Shown: positions 1 through 9,201, counted from the stretch's first letter. The stretch: 64,000 nt of DNA from Lutimonas vermicola (GCF_038433205.1 NZ_JBCDNA010000002.1:620001-684000), one strand, 5' to 3'. A program made the numbers and translations. The notes: generated by a model not told the origin, from the letters alone.

Positions 1-1
1 T

Positions 2-1450
2 GAAGAATACTCCATGTATGGAGCTGTTCCTTTAGAACAAATAAAAACCAAGTTGCTAAAGTTAAAAGAAGCAGGAAGGCTTGATAAGGTAAAGATGTTA
101 CTACTAACCAATTGTACTTTTGATGGTTTGGTGTATAATGTGGAGCGGGTTATGGAAGAAGTCCTTGCTATTAAGCCTGATATAGTTTTTTTATGGGATG
201 AAGCATGGTTTGCTTTTGCAGGATTTGCATATCATTACAGGCAACGTACCGGCATGTTCACTGCAAATAAGCTTTATGAAAAATATAACAGCACCAATTA
301 TAGAAAGCAGTACAACGAGCATATAAAAGGATTGAAAAACGGAGAACAATCCTTATTGCCTGACCCTGACAAGGTAAAAATACGAGTTTATTCTACCCAG
401 AGTACCCACAAGACTTTAAGTAGTTTTAGACAAGGTTCCATGATTCATATTTGGGACGAGGATTTTCGTAGAAAAACAGAAAACACCTTTCTTGAAGCCT
501 ATATGACCCATACGTCTACATCTCCAAACTACCAAATGTTGGCCTCGCTGGATGTTGGAAGACGGCAAGTACAGCTCGAAGGATTTGAATTGGTTGAAAA
601 AAGTATTGAAATGGCCATGGTACTTCGCGCCAAAGTAAATGATAATCCTCAATTGAGTAAATACTTTGATGTTTTGACTGTGAAAGATTTTATTCCAAAT
701 AAATTTCGTCAAACAGGACTTAAGGAATACTATTCTAAACATGAAGGATGGAACAATATGGACGAGGCATGGGATAAAGATGAATTTGTTTTAGATCCTA
801 CCAAAATAACCCTGTATATCGGAAAAACGGGTGTTGATGGTGATACTTTCAAAAACAAATATTTAATGGATAAATTCAATATACAGATTAATAAAACATC
901 TCGGAACACGGTTTTATTTATGACGAATATTGGTACCACAAGAGGTAGTATTACTTATCTTATAAATGCGTTATTAAGAATTGCAGATGAATTAGATGAT
1001 GAATTTAAGGCATTGAACGACCAGGAAAAGGAAATAAGGAATAAAAGGATTCATTCCTTGACAAAAGAGGTGCCACCCTTACCGGATTTCAGTTATTTTC
1101 ATCATTCATTTCAGGCCGTACCTGGTGTTCCTGGAGGTAATTTACGAGAAGCCTATTTCCTGGCCTATGATGAAGAAAATTATGAATATGTAGCCTTAAA
1201 CGAATGTCTGTCCGTCATGAGTTCGGGAAGAAATTTGGTTGCTTCTACATTTGTAATTCCCTATCCACCAGGCTTTCCAGTATTGGTACCCGGGCAAGTG
1301 GTAAGCGAAGAAATTATCAATTTCATGACCGTTTTGGATGTTAGTGAAATCCATGGTTACCGATCTGATCTGGGTCTTAGAGTATTCAAAGAAAAGGTAC
1401 TTAACAGACATAAGATTACTACATCAATGGGCAGTATGCCTGTTGGATAA
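2..1450 (+). CDS. Orn/Lys/Arg decarboxylase family protein, 3' part (5' end outside window)
   Basis: The reading frame is open to the left edge, so the true start and the N-terminal part are missing; the ATG at 14 is probably internal. The visible part carries the fold-type I PLP-enzyme core of basic amino acid decarboxylases: an FLWDEAWFAF stretch near nt 188-220 (PLP-contacting Asp) and STHKTLSSFRQGS near nt 400-440, whose Lys should form the Schiff base with PLP. Family members decarboxylate arginine, lysine or ornithine to agmatine, cadaverine or putrescine; the substrate cannot be read from this fragment. The following ATP-grasp ligase, unknown gene and aldehyde dehydrogenase lie on the same strand with short gaps, which suggests one operon for amine metabolism (inference). 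Confidence 0.85.
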   Translation, partial: EEYSMYGAVPLEQIKTKLLKLKEAGRLDKVKMLLLTNCTFDGLVYNVERVMEEVLAIKPDIVFLWDEAWFAFAGFAYHYRQRTGMFTANKLYEKYNSTNYRKQYNEHIKGLKNGEQSLLPDPDKVKIRVYSTQSTHKTLSSFRQGSMIHIWDEDFRRKTENTFLEAYMTHTSTSPNYQMLASLDVGRRQVQLEGFELVEKSIEMAMVLRAKVNDNPQLSKYFDVLTVKDFIPNKFRQTGLKEYYSKHEGWNNMDEAWDKDEFVLDPTKITLYIGKTGVDGDTFKNKYLMDKFNIQINKTSRNTVLFMTNIGTTRGSITYLINALLRIADELDDEFKALNDQEKEIRNKRIHSLTKEVPPLPDFSYFHHSFQAVPGVPGGNLREAYFLAYDEENYEYVALNECLSVMSSGRNLVASTFVIPYPPGFPVLVPGQVVSEEIINFMTVLDVSEIHGYRSDLGLRVFKEKVLNRHKITTSMGSMPVG

Positions 1451-1489
1451 ATGAAAAAACAATTAATTTAATCATTGAAAAATATTTAC

Positions 1490-3028
1490 ATGACTACTAA
1501 AAAAACAACAGTTATAAAAAATACCTCAAAACCAATTAGTAAAAAAACAGCACCCAGAAAAAAAGCCTCTTCAGCCGAAGTACTTAATGGAGTTGCTGAT
1601 ATAAGACGATTCTTTTATAAAAACGAGACGCCTCTTTATTTTATAAGTGCCACTAATTTTAATATGCTCGGTGCAGATGAATGGATCAAGGGATTTAAGT
1701 TTATCTGTCAAATTGAATGCTTTGATGGCCAGCATCCCAATGTGTTTTCCCCTAAAGAGGAAATTCCGCATGACGAATTTACAAGTATTGAAGATATCAA
1801 CAACTACCTCCTTCAACATCCTGAGGTTCAGGATTATTTGAAAACACGGAAAAAAGGAAAGAACACCGGAAAAGCCATGTTTTTAATGTTTGATGAGAAA
1901 ACGGAGAAACTGGCAAAAAAATTAGGGCTTCAAATCATGTTCCCTACTGCCAAAATGAGAACTTTGATGGACAATAAAGTGAATACAAACCGAATTGCCG
2001 AAAAGGCCGGTGTACCTTGCGTCCCCTATGTACTATCTAAGGTGCAGGACTATAAACATCTGACTAAAATTTCTGAGGCTCTTGGCAGTGACCTGGTAAT
2101 CCAAACACCATTTGGTGATTCTGGTCATACTACTTTTTTCATCTCCAATGAGAAAGAATTTAAAAAGTATGAAGAGGATATTGTAAAAGAGAAGGAAGTA
2201 AAAATAATGAAACGTATAAATTGCAGAGGTTCCGCTATTGAGGCCTGTGTTACCAGACACGGTACAATCGTCGCACCTCTGATGACCGAACTTGTAGGTT
2301 TTAAGGAAATGACCCCTTACAAAGGTGGTTGGTGTGGCAATGAGATTTATCCCAACGCATTTAATCCTGAAATCAGGGAAAAGGCAACAAAATACACCCA
2401 GCTTTTTGGTAATCAATTAAGAAAAGAAGGCTATAAAGGCTATTTTGAATTGGATTTCCTTATTGATCAAGACAGTGGTGAAATTTATCTTGGTGAATTA
2501 AACCCAAGAGTAACAGGTGCAAGTTCAATAACCAACCATGCGGTTTTTGCACTGGCAGATGCACCTCTTTTTGTATTCCATATTTTGGAATGGATGGATG
2601 TAGATTATACATTGGACGTAAAAGAACTTAATGAGCGATGGGCTGTACAAGAGAATATTGATGGGTGGAGCCAATTAATTATTAAACATACTGAAGATAC
2701 CATTGAATATGTATCAGAGGCCCCGAAATCTGGAATTTGGAAAATGTTTGACAACGGCCACATACAATTTGACAGGATGGATACCCATAGAAGAGCCGTA
2801 GAGACTGAAAAGGAGGCCTTTTTTCTACATATTGCAAAAGAAGGGGATTATTTATATGAAGGGGCTGATTTGGGTATTTTGGTATCCAGAGGTCGAATGA
2901 TGACAGATAATTTTCAGCTTAACGCACGTGCAAAAAATTGGATCAAAGCCATCCATGGAAAATACACATCAAATATCGTGGAAGATAAAAGGGAAAAAAT
3001 GGTGCTTACCGGCAGTTTAACTAAATAA
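1490..3028 (+). CDS. ATP-grasp domain protein (carboxylate-amine ligase type)
   Basis: About 512 residues. The N-terminus is Lys/Thr-rich and probably disordered. An ATP-grasp fold follows: the DNKVNTNRIAEKAGVP stretch typical of the start of the ATP-binding region near residue 165, and a late metal/ATP site around ELDFLID and GELNPRVTGASS near residues 320-350. A frame extension reaches a TTG at 1475, but the ATG at 1490 is preferred because it directly precedes the basic leader and ATG is the normal start here. ATP-grasp enzymes activate a carboxylate as acyl phosphate and join it to an amine or thiol. Lying between a basic amino acid decarboxylase and an aldehyde dehydrogenase, it could ligate an amine product to a carboxylate; that is inference and the substrate is unknown. 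Confidence 0.8.
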   Translation: MTTKKTTVIKNTSKPISKKTAPRKKASSAEVLNGVADIRRFFYKNETPLYFISATNFNMLGADEWIKGFKFICQIECFDGQHPNVFSPKEEIPHDEFTSIEDINNYLLQHPEVQDYLKTRKKGKNTGKAMFLMFDEKTEKLAKKLGLQIMFPTAKMRTLMDNKVNTNRIAEKAGVPCVPYVLSKVQDYKHLTKISEALGSDLVIQTPFGDSGHTTFFISNEKEFKKYEEDIVKEKEVKIMKRINCRGSAIEACVTRHGTIVAPLMTELVGFKEMTPYKGGWCGNEIYPNAFNPEIREKATKYTQLFGNQLRKEGYKGYFELDFLIDQDSGEIYLGELNPRVTGASSITNHAVFALADAPLFVFHILEWMDVDYTLDVKELNERWAVQENIDGWSQLIIKHTEDTIEYVSEAPKSGIWKMFDNGHIQFDRMDTHRRAVETEKEAFFLHIAKEGDYLYEGADLGILVSRGRMMTDNFQLNARAKNWIKAIHGKYTSNIVEDKREKMVLTGSLTK

Positions 3029-3033
3029 GTAAA

Positions 3034-3732
3034 ATGCCCGGCTTTAAGTACAGCGTTGATTTATTGGAATTAAAAGAGATTCAAGACATGACGGAGGCAT
3101 GGACTTTTGACGATTTTTTTGGTTTGTTGAGCTACATGGAATATGATGATGCAGCATCTGTTCCGCAGAATGAACTAAAAGAAATGGTTTGCCTGGCCTT
3201 ATCAGATTTTGAAACTGAAGATGCGGCAATAAAGATTTTGGAATTTCGCCTCGAAGAGAAACTTAACAAAGGCCAAAGACAAAATCTTGCTGAGGAGTTA
3301 AAAGAGGATAGGCTTTGGGAAGAATATTCAGACATTACACTCCATGAAGAGTTGTTTAATGTTGCCTGCCTGCTTTATTGGACCTTTCCAAAACATTTTT
3401 CAACGCCTGATATGGTTAGACTCAAGGTAAGGATTGTTTCATTAAACAAAGAATCCAAAAACAATTTGATACATCCGACCCCGTCTTTTTTAGCTCGAAT
3501 ATTAAATGACGGAATGGATAATAGCAATATCATGTATCGATTATTTGGTGACAATATTACTTCGAACAGTTTTCCTGAAAGTGAGCATATCATATGGAAA
3601 TTTGAGGAATCTGGCTTTTCAGAAGAAGAAAATTCCAATACATTTATCATTTATACATCTTGGAATTGGGTGAGAAAGCTCAAAGGGGTAGAAGAATATG
3701 AATCTCTGGCATTTTCGGACCAAAAAATATAA
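3034..3732 (+). CDS. Uncharacterised protein between ATP-grasp ligase and aldehyde dehydrogenase
   Basis: A 232-residue soluble, acidic protein that I do not recognise. It has no signal peptide, membrane segment or known catalytic motif that I can see; much of it looks helical (LKEIQDMTEAW, LEFRLEEKLNKGQRQNLAEEL). It starts 5 bases after the ATP-grasp stop and ends 5 bases before the dehydrogenase start, so it is almost certainly co-transcribed and translated with them. A role as a partner or regulator of the neighbouring enzymes is possible but not shown by the sequence. Confidence 0.7.
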   Translation: MPGFKYSVDLLELKEIQDMTEAWTFDDFFGLLSYMEYDDAASVPQNELKEMVCLALSDFETEDAAIKILEFRLEEKLNKGQRQNLAEELKEDRLWEEYSDITLHEELFNVACLLYWTFPKHFSTPDMVRLKVRIVSLNKESKNNLIHPTPSFLARILNDGMDNSNIMYRLFGDNITSNSFPESEHIIWKFEESGFSEEENSNTFIIYTSWNWVRKLKGVEEYESLAFSDQKI

Positions 3733-3737
3733 AATTT

Positions 3738-5096
3738 ATGGAATTTAAAAGTGTTAATCCTTACAACGGTGAGGAGGTTGGTTCATATAGTTCTCTTACT
3801 CAGAAAGAGCTTATTGAAAAGCTTGATAGAAGTCAAATTGCCTTTGAATCTTGGCGAAAAGTATCCCTTGCTGAACGATGTAAGCTTATTAAAAAAGCTG
3901 GTCAGGTATTGCGTGATCATATAGAAACGTATGCTAATATTATTACCATAGAAATGGGCAAACCCATCTCTGAATCCAGGTCGGAAGTCAGCAAGTGCGC
4001 TTGGGTTTGTGATTACTACGCCGAAAATGCCAAAGCTTTTCTCGAAGATGAAATCATATCTACAGACGCTGATGAAAGTTTTGTACGGCACGATCCAATT
4101 GGAGGTGTTTTAGCTATAATGCCTTGGAATTTCCCATTTTGGCAAGTATTCAGGTATGCAGCACCTACATTAACCGCAGGCAATACTGGTATATTAAAAC
4201 ACGCCCCTAATGTATTTGGCTGTGCTCAACTCATTGAAGAAGTATTCTCCAAAGCAGGGTATCCAAACTATGTTTTCCAAAATTTGATCGTTCATCACGA
4301 TCAAACAGAACTTATCATTTCGAATAAAGCTATAAAAGCGATAACCCTTACTGGAAGTGAAAGAGCTGGTTCTGCCGTTGCCGAAATAGCAGGACGTTAT
4401 ATAAAAAAGACTGTGCTGGAACTTGGTGGAAATAATGCTTTTATTGTTTGGGAAGATGCCGATATTGATAAGAGTGTTGAGTTAGCCCTGTCTGCTCGTA
4501 TGCTTAATTGTGGGCAGAGTTGTATTGCAGCAAAACGTTTTATTCTAGTGGAGAATATCTATGACGAATTCGTTCAGAAATTCACCCAAGCCCTAAAAAA
4601 TATGAGATATGGAGACCCCTTGGATGAAATCACCAATATCGGGCCGCTGGCAAGGCCAGACCTTGCCGATCAATTGAACAAACAAGTTAAAGAGTCAGTC
4701 GAACAGGGTGCTAAATTATTACTGGGAGGTATTCAAAAAGGTTGTTTCCATGAACCGACCATTTTAGGGGATGTGGTGCCTGGCATGTTAGCATTCGACC
4801 AGGAAACTTTTGGACCTTTAGCAGCTATGGTCAAGGCCAAAGATATAGATCATGCATTTGTGTTATCAGAAAATTCAAATTATGGCCTTGGAGTAACGGT
4901 ATGCACCAAAAATTCTGAAAAGGCCCTTGCATATGCACACAAAGTTAGTGATGGTGCCTATTTTATTAACGAATTGGTGAAATCGGATCCGAGATTACCA
5001 TTTGGAGGTACTAAAAATTCGGGATACGGACGTGAATTAGCAAAAGATGGGATGATGGAGTTTGTAAATAGAAAAACAATTTATGTTAAACGCTAA
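3738..5096 (+). CDS. NAD(P)-dependent succinate-semialdehyde dehydrogenase family protein
   Basis: 452 residues, the compact size typical of the Sad/YneI-like branch of the aldehyde dehydrogenase superfamily. Seen: MPWNFPFWQVFRYAAPTLTAGN (substrate/cofactor region near 125-145), the TGSERAG nucleotide-binding loop, ELGGNNAFIVW with the general-base Glu, NCGQSCIAAKR with the catalytic Cys near residue 260, and the C-terminal FGGTKNSGYGREL. The family oxidises succinate semialdehyde or related short aldehydes to acids. As last gene of the decarboxylase/ATP-grasp cluster it would fit oxidation of an aldehyde formed from a polyamine or GABA-like compound (inference). Confidence 0.88.
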   Translation: MEFKSVNPYNGEEVGSYSSLTQKELIEKLDRSQIAFESWRKVSLAERCKLIKKAGQVLRDHIETYANIITIEMGKPISESRSEVSKCAWVCDYYAENAKAFLEDEIISTDADESFVRHDPIGGVLAIMPWNFPFWQVFRYAAPTLTAGNTGILKHAPNVFGCAQLIEEVFSKAGYPNYVFQNLIVHHDQTELIISNKAIKAITLTGSERAGSAVAEIAGRYIKKTVLELGGNNAFIVWEDADIDKSVELALSARMLNCGQSCIAAKRFILVENIYDEFVQKFTQALKNMRYGDPLDEITNIGPLARPDLADQLNKQVKESVEQGAKLLLGGIQKGCFHEPTILGDVVPGMLAFDQETFGPLAAMVKAKDIDHAFVLSENSNYGLGVTVCTKNSEKALAYAHKVSDGAYFINELVKSDPRLPFGGTKNSGYGRELAKDGMMEFVNRKTIYVKR

Positions 5097-5132
5097 TTTA
5101 TACTTCTAAAGTCAATCTATATATGACAAAAC

Positions 5133-5617
5133 AAAAAAGCCTCTCGAAATGAGAAGCTTTTTCTTTGTGCGGGCAGGACGGAGCGTTAAGAAAATGTCTA
5201 GCAGACATTTTTAGCGAACGGGCCAGCTGGCGCGGTGGCCGCCCGCCCTTTCGCTTTATAAAACTCATTATTTCAATGCATAAAAAAAGCCCTTCGATGT
5301 GAAGAGCTTTTTTGTGCGGGCAGGATGGAGCATTAAGAAAATGTCTAGCAGACATTTTTAGCGAACAGGCCAGCTGGCGCGGTGGCCGTCCGCCCTTTCG
5401 CTTTATAAAACTCATTATTTCAATGCATAAAAAAAGCCCTTCGATGTGAAGAGCTTTTTTGTGCGGGCAGGATGGAGCGTTAAGAAAATGTCTAGTAGAC
5501 ATTTTTAGCGAACAGGCCAGATGGCGCGGTGGCCGCCCGCCCTTTCGCTTTATAAAACTCATTATTTCAATGCATAAAAAAAGCCCTTCGATGTGAAGAG
5601 CTTTTTTGTGCGGGCGA
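5133..5617 (-). repeat. 147-bp tandem repeat array downstream of tRNA-Leu
   Basis: Copies at about 5135-5281, 5282-5428 and 5429-5575, plus a fourth partial copy 5576-5617 that runs into the 3' end of tRNA-Leu. The period is exactly 147 bp (GTGCGGGC at 5167, 5314, 5461, 5608). Copies 2 and 3 differ at a handful of bases; copy 1 has a diverged terminator part. Read on the minus strand, each full copy has a roughly 78-nt GC-rich element closed by GCGGGC...GCCCGC, with an AAAATGTCT/AGACATTTT hairpin inside, followed by ACA and a Rho-independent-type hairpin with a T-run. The closing stem matches the acceptor end of the neighbouring tRNA. Between copies the closing stem keeps a G-U pair (5314 copy) and the hairpin loop varies while its stem is kept. 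Confidence 0.9.
5576..5607 (-). terminator. Rho-independent-type terminator after tRNA-Leu (same hairpin in the repeat copies)
   Basis: On the minus strand directly after the tRNA 3' end: a GCTCTTC / GAAGGGC stem (one G-U pair) with an ACATC loop, flanked by A-run and T-run. Identical hairpins lie at 5282-5313 and 5429-5460, and a diverged version at 5133-5162, so transcription leaving the tRNA meets up to four terminators in series. The A/T runs on both sides would let them also stop transcription from the dehydrogenase gene on the plus strand. Confidence 0.75.
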
Positions 5618-5690
5618 AAGGACTCGAACCTTCACACCGTGAGGCACTAGATCCTAAGTCTAGCGTGTCTACCAATTTCACCACGCCCGC
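5609..5690 (-). tRNA. tRNA-Leu (anticodon UAG)
   Basis: Minus-strand sequence folds as a class II tRNA: acceptor GCGGGCG paired with CGCCCGC, discriminator A at 5609, anticodon stem CTAGA/TCTAG around loop CTTAGGA (anticodon TAG), a short variable arm (TGCCTCACGGTGT region) and a T arm with GGTTCGAGTCC. CCA is not encoded (ACA follows the acceptor strand). It reads CUA-type leucine codons. It stands alone with no other tRNA nearby. Confidence 0.95.
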
Positions 5691-5761
5691 AAAAATTAGG
5701 ATTGCAAATATAATCATTTTTACAAATTAGCAAACAAAGATTTAGAAATTTGTTGCTCTTT

Positions 5762-7114
5762 TTAAAAAGTATCTTTGATCCAGTTATAGGGTTTTCTTTT
5801 TACCCATAGCCCACGCGTAAAATCAGGAAAATCCTGGGGTTCACCATTGTTCTCAATAGACAGTTCAGAGAGGGGTGTAACCGCACTCCAGGCTGCTGCA
5901 TCATAAACGTCAAGCGGAGGTGCTATTTGTTGCTTCACAGATTCAACAAAGGCATGAATAACAAAGAAATCCATACCGTTATGTCCTGCCCCCGCGGCTT
6001 GTTCCCCATACTTTACCCAAAGCGGGTGCTCATATTTTTTTAACCACAGATCAGCATCGTCCCATTGATTAGGTTCGGATACTCCTTCAACATACATGCG
6101 GTTACCATCGACTTCCCATAGACCTTTGGCTCCCTGAGCTCTAAAACCCAGGGAATAAGGTCTGGGCAAGCTCGTATCATGTGTCACGATGATGGTCTCT
6201 CCCATGGCTGTTTCTATTGTACTGGTAATTATGTCGCCCATCTTAAAATTTAGTTTTGCATTAGGATGATCGGCGCCTCCGTTCTCAACAATATAGTTAT
6301 GCAGGCCCCTGCTTTTTGTAGCGTGAGAAGTCATGGATAAAAACCTGTTTCCCCTGTTGATATTTGTCATGGCGGCAATCGGGCCAAGGCCATGAGTCGG
6401 ATATACATCGGCATTTCGCAATAGTGAATGCTGCGTGCGCCATTTAGATTCAGAAATCCCCTTTTCACCAAATTCCACTCCCTTGCCATACGCTGATTTT
6501 CCATCATTGAGTTTTACAAAACGCAGGTCGTGCTGATAGCCGCATCTAAAGTGCATCATTTCTCCCAAAACATTTTGTCTCACCATGTTGAGTACGGCCA
6601 GGACATCCCTTCTGTAATTCACATTTTCCAGAATCATCAAATGCGTGCCCGTTTGTTCATGTGTATTCACAAGGTCCCAGCATTCTTCCATGGTATTGGC
6701 TGCAGACACTTCCAATCCTGTATACTTACCGGCTAGCATGGCGTCTTTGGCCATACGCGCGTGCCATAACCAAGGTGTTGCAATAATCACTGCATCCAAT
6801 TCTTTAATCTCAAGAAGGTTTTTATAATCAAGTTCATCCTTTCCAAAAACCTCTGGTTTCTTCTTTCCGGCCTTATCCATTAGATCGAGGTTCAAAAAAA
6901 TCCTTTCCTGATCAATGTCGCAAATAGCCATTATATGTACATCTTCCCTGAGGAGTAAATTATTAAGGTGATTAGTTCCCCTCAAACCAACTCCGATTAT
7001 ACCAATATTGATTTTATCATTTGCGGCAGGCTTACCAAAGATAAAATTGGGAACAACGGATACTGCGGCGCTTGCCAGCGCTGTTTTTTGGATAAAAGTT
7101 CTTCTAGTTTTCAT
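5762..7114 (-). CDS. Gfo/Idh/MocA family oxidoreductase, GH109 (alpha-N-acetylgalactosaminidase)-like
   Basis: 450 residues. The N-terminus MKTRRTFIQKTALASAAVSVVPNF looks like a Tat-type export signal, so the enzyme is probably periplasmic. A Rossmann NAD-binding motif follows (INIGIIGVGLRGTNH near 35-50, then AICDID). The stretches ENVNYRRDVLAVLNMVRQN and GYQHDLRF resemble the NAD-dependent GH109 glycosidases, which cleave alpha-N-acetylgalactosamine by a transient oxidation-elimination mechanism. The family also includes many plain sugar oxidoreductases, so the GH109 reading is probable but not certain. It is a single gene: the divergent M20 dipeptidase at 7221 is not obviously related. Confidence 0.82.
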   Translation of the reverse strand: MKTRRTFIQKTALASAAVSVVPNFIFGKPAANDKINIGIIGVGLRGTNHLNNLLLREDVHIMAICDIDQERIFLNLDLMDKAGKKKPEVFGKDELDYKNLLEIKELDAVIIATPWLWHARMAKDAMLAGKYTGLEVSAANTMEECWDLVNTHEQTGTHLMILENVNYRRDVLAVLNMVRQNVLGEMMHFRCGYQHDLRFVKLNDGKSAYGKGVEFGEKGISESKWRTQHSLLRNADVYPTHGLGPIAAMTNINRGNRFLSMTSHATKSRGLHNYIVENGGADHPNAKLNFKMGDIITSTIETAMGETIIVTHDTSLPRPYSLGFRAQGAKGLWEVDGNRMYVEGVSEPNQWDDADLWLKKYEHPLWVKYGEQAAGAGHNGMDFFVIHAFVESVKQQIAPPLDVYDAAAWSAVTPLSELSIENNGEPQDFPDFTRGLWVKRKPYNWIKDTF

Positions 7115-7185
7115 TTACCTGTTTTTGCATGAAACATATTATTTTTTATTCTTTTGGACCATAAAAATAGGTCTTTTCTTTTGTC

Positions 7186-7193
7186 TATATTTG
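7186..7193 (+). promoter_or_regulatory. Possible -7 promoter element for the M20 dipeptidase
   Basis: TATATTTG matches the Bacteroidota TAnnTTTG -7 element and lies 27 bp before the ATG at 7221. No well spaced TTG -33 element is visible. Confidence 0.4.
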
Positions 7194-7220
7194 TTCGCAT
7201 AAAAAATAGTACTCTCGCTT

Positions 7221-8615
7221 ATGTCAGCAATAAAAACTTACATCGATCAAAATAAAAACAGATTTATTGAAGAGTTGATCTCTTTGTTAAAATTACCATC
7301 GGTAAGCGCCGACAAGGCATACCAGCAGGATGTGTTAAACACAGCCGACGCTGTTAAGAATTATCTGGATAAAGCCGGGTGCAAAAAAGTGGAAATCTGT
7401 GAAACGCCGGGCAATCCGATTGTTTATGGCGAACATATTATCGATGCGGGTTTGCCAACAATTCTTGTCTACGGCCATTATGATGTGCAACCGGCCGACC
7501 CCATTGACTTATGGGATTCCCCCCCTTTTGAACCTATTATCAAAAAGTCTGAATCGCATCCTGAAGGGGCCATTTACGCGAGAGGAGCTTGTGACGATAA
7601 AGGACAGATGTATATGCATGTAAAAGCCTTTGAGATCATGATGAGCCTGAAGACCCTCCCTTGTAACGTTAAATTCATGATTGAGGGAGAAGAAGAAATA
7701 GGTTCTGAAAGCCTGGAATGGTTTGTAAAAAGAAATCAGCAAAAACTGAGCAATGATGTAATCCTTATTTCTGATACAGGGATGATCAGCAATGAACAAC
7801 CCTCAATCACTACAGGATTAAGAGGCCTGAGTTATGTTGAAGTAGAGGTCACCGGACCAAACAGAGACCTGCACTCAGGTCTTTACGGTGGTGCAGTTGC
7901 AAACCCGATCAACATCCTGACGAAGATGATTGCTTCTTTGCACGATGAAAATAACCATATCACCATTCCCGGTTTCTATGACAAAGTGATTGAGGCTTCG
8001 AAGGAAGAAAGACTAGAAATGGCCAAGGCTCCCTTTTCTTTGGAAGCTTATAAAAAAGCGCTGGATATAGAAGACGTATACGGGGAAGCCGGATACACAA
8101 CCAATGAAAGAAACTCCATCAGGCCCACCCTGGATGTCAATGGAATCTGGGGAGGTTATACCGGTGAAGGTGCTAAAACAGTCATTGCCAGTAAAGCCTA
8201 TGCTAAAATCTCCATGCGCCTGGTGCCCGACCAGGATCCGGATGAGATCACCCAATTATTCAAGAATCACTTCGAAAGTATCGCCCCAAAAGCAGTGAAA
8301 GTAAAGGTAACGCCTCATCATGGTGGCCATGCCTATGTAACCCCAATTGACAATATCGGGTACCAGGCTGCTAACAAAGCCTATACCGAAACTTTTGGTG
8401 TACCGGCAATTCCTCAAAGATCTGGTGGCAGTATCCCGATTGTGGCTCTTTTTGAAAAAGAATTAAAAAGTAAAACGATTTTGATGGGCTTTGGATTAGA
8501 CAGTGACGCCATTCATTCTCCCAATGAACATTTTGGTGTTTTTAACTACTTAAAAGGAATTGAAACCATACCCCTGTTTTATACATATTTTACCGAAATG
8601 TATCTGAACCAATAA
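7221..8615 (+). CDS. M20 family dipeptidase
   Basis: 464 residues. Metallopeptidase of the M20 / carboxypeptidase G2-like family that hydrolyses dipeptides using two zinc ions. Visible metal and catalytic sites: YGHYDVQP (His86, Asp88), RGACDDKGQ (bridging Asp about 125), EGEEEIGS (catalytic Glu and metal ligand about 157-159), the LHSGLYGG dimerisation-domain motif, and HSPNEHF near the C-terminus supplying a further His ligand. No signal peptide, so cytoplasmic. It could finish degradation of peptides imported for amino acid catabolism. Confidence 0.92.
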   Translation: MSAIKTYIDQNKNRFIEELISLLKLPSVSADKAYQQDVLNTADAVKNYLDKAGCKKVEICETPGNPIVYGEHIIDAGLPTILVYGHYDVQPADPIDLWDSPPFEPIIKKSESHPEGAIYARGACDDKGQMYMHVKAFEIMMSLKTLPCNVKFMIEGEEEIGSESLEWFVKRNQQKLSNDVILISDTGMISNEQPSITTGLRGLSYVEVEVTGPNRDLHSGLYGGAVANPINILTKMIASLHDENNHITIPGFYDKVIEASKEERLEMAKAPFSLEAYKKALDIEDVYGEAGYTTNERNSIRPTLDVNGIWGGYTGEGAKTVIASKAYAKISMRLVPDQDPDEITQLFKNHFESIAPKAVKVKVTPHHGGHAYVTPIDNIGYQAANKAYTETFGVPAIPQRSGGSIPIVALFEKELKSKTILMGFGLDSDAIHSPNEHFGVFNYLKGIETIPLFYTYFTEMYLNQ

Positions 8616-8619
8616 TCGA

Positions 8620-9201
8620 TTAAGATATCTTTTTTACATATTTGGTAATGATCACGATTTGAGTCGGGCCAACCTTGCCTTCAATATATTCGGCATTGTC
8701 TCTGTCAAGCGAAATCCTGCGTACTGCGGTTCCTTGTTTCGCAACCATGCTTGAACCTTTCACTTTCAAATCTTTGATCAATACCACCGAGTCTCCGGCT
8801 TGTAATACAACGCCGTTCACATCTCTGTGAACAATTTTATTTTCACTTTCTTCATCTTCACCGGTCGCTTTTGCCCATGCCAAATCTTCTTCATTGAGGT
8901 ACATCATATCCAATAAATCCCGTGGCCAGCCTTCTGGTCTCAGACGCGTAAGCATCCGCCAAACAACTACCTGTACAGGAGCTACCTCACTCCACATACT
9001 ATCATTTAAACAACGCCAATGGTTAACTTCTGTATTGTCGGGGTTTTCAATTTGATCAGCACAGGTATGGCAAATCAAAATACTGTCGTTTTCATCTGCT
9101 GTTGACGATGGTGGTACCTCATAAATGGTCAACTGTTCTTCTGAACTGCACAGTTCGCATTTTGAATGGCTTCGTTCCTGTAATTTCTTTAATAAACTCA
9201 T
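8620..9201 (-). CDS. phnA: PhnA family protein
   Basis: 193 residues with an N-terminal zinc-ribbon-like part (CELCSSEE at about 16-23 and CHTCADQ at about 45-51) and a C-terminal PhnA domain containing GDSVVLIKDLKVKGSS and the closing basic strand. Despite the name, PhnA proteins are not shown to be C-P lyase parts and no phosphonate genes are nearby; function unclear. The stop lies 4 bases from the stop of the convergent dipeptidase gene. Confidence 0.85.
   Translation of the reverse strand: MSLLKKLQERSHSKCELCSSEEQLTIYEVPPSSTADENDSILICHTCADQIENPDNTEVNHWRCLNDSMWSEVAPVQVVVWRMLTRLRPEGWPRDLLDMMYLNEEDLAWAKATGEDEESENKIVHRDVNGVVLQAGDSVVLIKDLKVKGSSMVAKQGTAVRRISLDRDNAEYIEGKVGPTQIVIITKYVKKIS

Noticed and set aside
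5098..5562. A 154-codon minus-strand frame with three near-identical 49-residue repeats
   Set aside because: The frame exists because the repeat period (147) is divisible by 3. The DNA carries terminators and paired stems with compensating or loop-only changes, which is better explained as non-coding repeats.
5133..5617. CRISPR-like array
   Set aside because: The repeated unit is 147 bp with no unique spacers, and no cas gene is present.
5610..5690. tRNA-Leu as an integration (att) site for a mobile element
   Set aside because: The 3' end is repeated only as part of the 147-bp units, and no integrase, transposase or phage gene lies within the window.
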